Source: a virus. Taken from it: a DNA stretch of 24,502 bases. Positions 23,165-24,502 of the stretch are shown here, piece after piece. Numbering within the stretch: the first letter of the stretch is position 1; each line of letters begins with the position of its first letter. The notes beneath the pieces were generated by a model. The model worked only from the letters and a program-made list of their open reading frames with translations, searched no databases and was not told the DNA's origin. The stretch spans positions 1 through 24,502 of the IMG/VR virus record IMGVR_UViG_3300002131_000133. One strand, given 5' to 3'. The position numbers were made by a program, and so were the translations under genes.

Positions 23165-24118
23165 TTAAGCGTCCGCCATTTCCAACGCTACATCTAACGC
23201 TTCAACTTTACGTTTTGCGTTAGTACCAAACCACGCCGAAGTCATACGAGTATCAGCTGAACGCCCAAGCTTGTGGTCAGCCATATAGGTAACAGCGTTG
23301 TATGCATTCCACCATGATCCTGGACGGAAGTGATCGCCGGGTTGGTTCTCAACGTATTCCATAGCTTGTTCTGCAGTGCGAGATAAAACTTTATCTTCAC
23401 GGCTAGACTCACCAAAGATTTTACCAAAGAACCGCTCAAGCTGTGCACGATCATATTGCTTAGATCCGAGAAACTCTGCAGCTTCTTTGAATTTCTCTAC
23501 CTTGTTGTGTGACAAGCCAAGAATTTCTTTTACTGCTGCTGGATCAAAGACTGAACGGTGATTAACACGTACTGAAGGCTGGTTTTTCTCATTAAGAGCC
23601 ACTGCCAAAGTGTTATTGCATACAACACGTTCCATTACGAACTTAATGTCGATTGCTTTACCGTATTGATGTGGATTAGAGAATAACAAGTAGCCTTTAA
23701 CTTCATCACCACCAAATAGTGAGAAACCGTCTTTGACGTCAGCTAATGCCCATACGATCTGACCATCTTTAAGAGAACCGGCGGTGTCCATCTGCATGTC
23801 ACCAGCACTTACGAATTCAGAAAAGAAGTCGAATGCATCAGAGTTTTGAACTGGGTTCCAATTTTCACCAACTTGGGTAAGAATTTTACTATCAGTTGAA
23901 CGAACTAGCGCTTGTTGGCCAGTTTTAAAAGTATCACCTTTGTGGCGATATAGAGTATCGATCTTTTCGACATTCCAGTCGAGACCTGCAGCTTGCATCA
24001 TCTCACGCGGAGTCATGTCGTCTGATACTGGAGTACCAAGACCGTGCCAAGGTAGGCCTTTGCTTTCGCGGTAAGCCATTTGTGCAACGCCGTCAATCAT
24101 TTCAAGTTCGTGTGCCAT
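23165..24118 (-). CDS. DUF932 / phage-plasmid-like protein
   Basis: 317 residues. MAHELEMIDGVAQMAYRES followed by PWHGLGTPVSDDMTPREM is the opening typical of the DUF932 family (TIGR03299). Later signatures are VERVVCNNTLAVAL and VRVNHRSVFDPAAV, with WNAYNAVTYMADHKLG near the end. The function is not established; the family is common in phages and plasmids. I chose ATG 24118 with ribosome site AAAGGA. An in-frame start at 24166 would lie upstream of the -10 box of the promoter at 24155-24183 and so would not be in the transcript. First gene of the leftward operon. Confidence 0.85.
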   Translation of the reverse strand: MAHELEMIDGVAQMAYRESKGLPWHGLGTPVSDDMTPREMMQAAGLDWNVEKIDTLYRHKGDTFKTGQQALVRSTDSKILTQVGENWNPVQNSDAFDFFSEFVSAGDMQMDTAGSLKDGQIVWALADVKDGFSLFGGDEVKGYLLFSNPHQYGKAIDIKFVMERVVCNNTLAVALNEKNQPSVRVNHRSVFDPAAVKEILGLSHNKVEKFKEAAEFLGSKQYDRAQLERFFGKIFGESSREDKVLSRTAEQAMEYVENQPGDHFRPGSWWNAYNAVTYMADHKLGRSADTRMTSAWFGTNAKRKVEALDVALEMADA

Positions 24119-24154
24119 AATATAATTTCCTTTAGTGTGTTTGTTTATAATACT

Positions 24155-24183
24155 ATTATACATCATTTAAGATGATATGTCAA
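24155..24183 (-). promoter_or_regulatory. Consensus sigma70 promoter of the DUF932 operon
   Basis: Minus strand: TTGACA (24183-24178), 17-bp spacer, TATAAT (24160-24155) followed by AG. The spacer contains CTTAAATGAT ending one base before the -10, also present in the promoter at 24472-24500. It starts just after the stop of the upstream gene. Confidence 0.9.
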
Positions 24184-24192
24184 CAGTTATTT

Positions 24193-24438
24193 TCATTTAA
24201 TTCCAAGTATTTTCTTTAGCATGATTTTAGCTTCTCCATCATCATAGAAGCCTTCTTCAGATGCAAAATCCATATTAGATGAAAGGAACAAATCTTCAGA
24301 AACTCCGTAGCAGCCAACCCAAAATTGACCATCTTCGATAGTGTCACACCGACGTCGTATCTGACCTTTGTCAGTATTGATAGTAAAGATAAGACCGGCT
24401 TCGTTTGCATTTACAAAGTTGATACCTAGATTTTCCAT
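24193..24438 (-). CDS. Small acidic hypothetical protein
   Basis: 81 residues, not recognised. It contains GLIFTINTDKGQIRRRCDT and QFWVGCYGVSEDLF, suggesting a small beta-rich fold, and ends in a short basic helix (KIMLKKILGIK). Start ATG 24438 has AGGGAA six bases upstream and its own strong promoter at 24472-24500. Early expression by host polymerase is likely from the promoter type. A host-takeover role is conceivable but nothing in the sequence proves it. Confidence 0.7.
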   Translation of the reverse strand: MENLGINFVNANEAGLIFTINTDKGQIRRRCDTIEDGQFWVGCYGVSEDLFLSSNMDFASEEGFYDDGEAKIMLKKILGIK

Positions 24439-24471
24439 AATGTATTCCCTGTTGATTTACTTTATATAGCT

Positions 24472-24500
24472 ATTATAGATCATTTAAGAACGAATGTCAA
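24472..24500 (-). promoter_or_regulatory. Consensus sigma70 promoter at the right edge
   Basis: Minus strand: TTGACA (24500-24495), 17-bp spacer, TATAAT (24477-24472) followed by AG. The spacer carries CTTAAATGAT in the same place as in the promoter at 24155-24183. It drives the 81-residue gene. Confidence 0.88.
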
Positions 24501-24502
24501 CA

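Noticed and set aside
24119-24166. Extended N terminus (16 extra residues) for the DUF932 protein
   Set aside because: The start would lie upstream of the promoter -10 box and so outside the transcript; the residues are not family-like, while ATG 24118 has AAAGGA.
1-24502. tRNA genes, CRISPR arrays, insertion sequences, integrase, inteins or homing endonucleases
   Set aside because: Looked for on both strands and not seen; terminase and portal genes are uninterrupted, and no long gene-free stretch remains to hold such elements.

Overview
This window looks like part of the genome of a marine, T4-like myovirus (contractile tail, class Caudoviricetes). It contains an almost complete T4-type head/neck/tail block in canonical order: gp13, gp14, gp15, gp16, gp17, gp18, gp19, gp20, prohead core genes, gp21, gp22, gp23. 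The spellings of these proteins resemble cyanophage, pelagiphage and roseophage T4-likes more than coliphage T4, from memory of those families. T4-type late promoters (TATAAATA and a TAATAAATA variant) precede most of the plus-strand structural genes. The host cannot be determined from the window. The accessory genes (APS-kinase-like, DUF2061, DUF932) fit a marine host, but that is inference.

Layout. (1) 1-711: 3' part of a nucleotidyltransferase-cupin fusion, cut by the window edge inside its HxGH motif. (2) 712-818: intergenic region with a strong leftward sigma70-type promoter and a rightward late promoter. (3) 822-2217: three small beta-rich proteins, probably virion components; the third resembles the BppU N-terminal domain. 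(4) 2228-7791: gp13, gp14, gp15, gp16 and gp17, nearly all touching or overlapping. gp15 is enlarged to 697 residues by a LamG-like domain flanked by six short beta repeats. (5) 7882-11979: tail sheath, tail tube and portal, with late promoters before the sheath and tube genes. (6) 12016-13182: a virion/prohead-core-like protein with an EF-hand-like loop. (7) 13182-17409: a three-gene cassette of head-spike/carbohydrate-binding-like proteins with visibly higher GC, placed inside the normally conserved portal-to-protease interval. (8) 17410-17608: three late promoters, a perfect 16-bp palindrome and a 20-codon ORF that may be a remnant of a prohead core gene. (9) 17609-20711: prohead protease, scaffold and major capsid protein, followed by a strong intrinsic terminator at 20766-20792.

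From 20791 to the right edge every gene is on the minus strand. A near-consensus sigma70 promoter (TTGACA, 17 bp, TATAAT) at 24155-24183 drives a tight operon: a DUF932 protein, an APS-kinase-like P-loop kinase, a DUF2061 membrane protein, an HxGH nucleotidyltransferase, a DsbA-like DNA-binding protein, a small unknown protein and a SCxGH unknown protein. A second promoter of the same type at 24472-24500 drives an 81-residue unknown. The two share a motif inside the spacer (CTTAAATGAT), suggesting a promoter class with an extra recognition element.

How it fits together: leftward genes are probably transcribed early by host sigma70 polymerase, and rightward virion genes late from TATAAATA promoters. 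Portal, scaffold, core protein and capsid protein form the prohead, which gp21 matures. gp16/gp17 fill it with DNA, and gp13/gp14/gp15 join head to tail. The most notable feature is the amount of predicted surface- or glycan-binding material attached to neck and head proteins (BppU-like protein, LamG inside gp15, spike cassette) instead of the tail tip.
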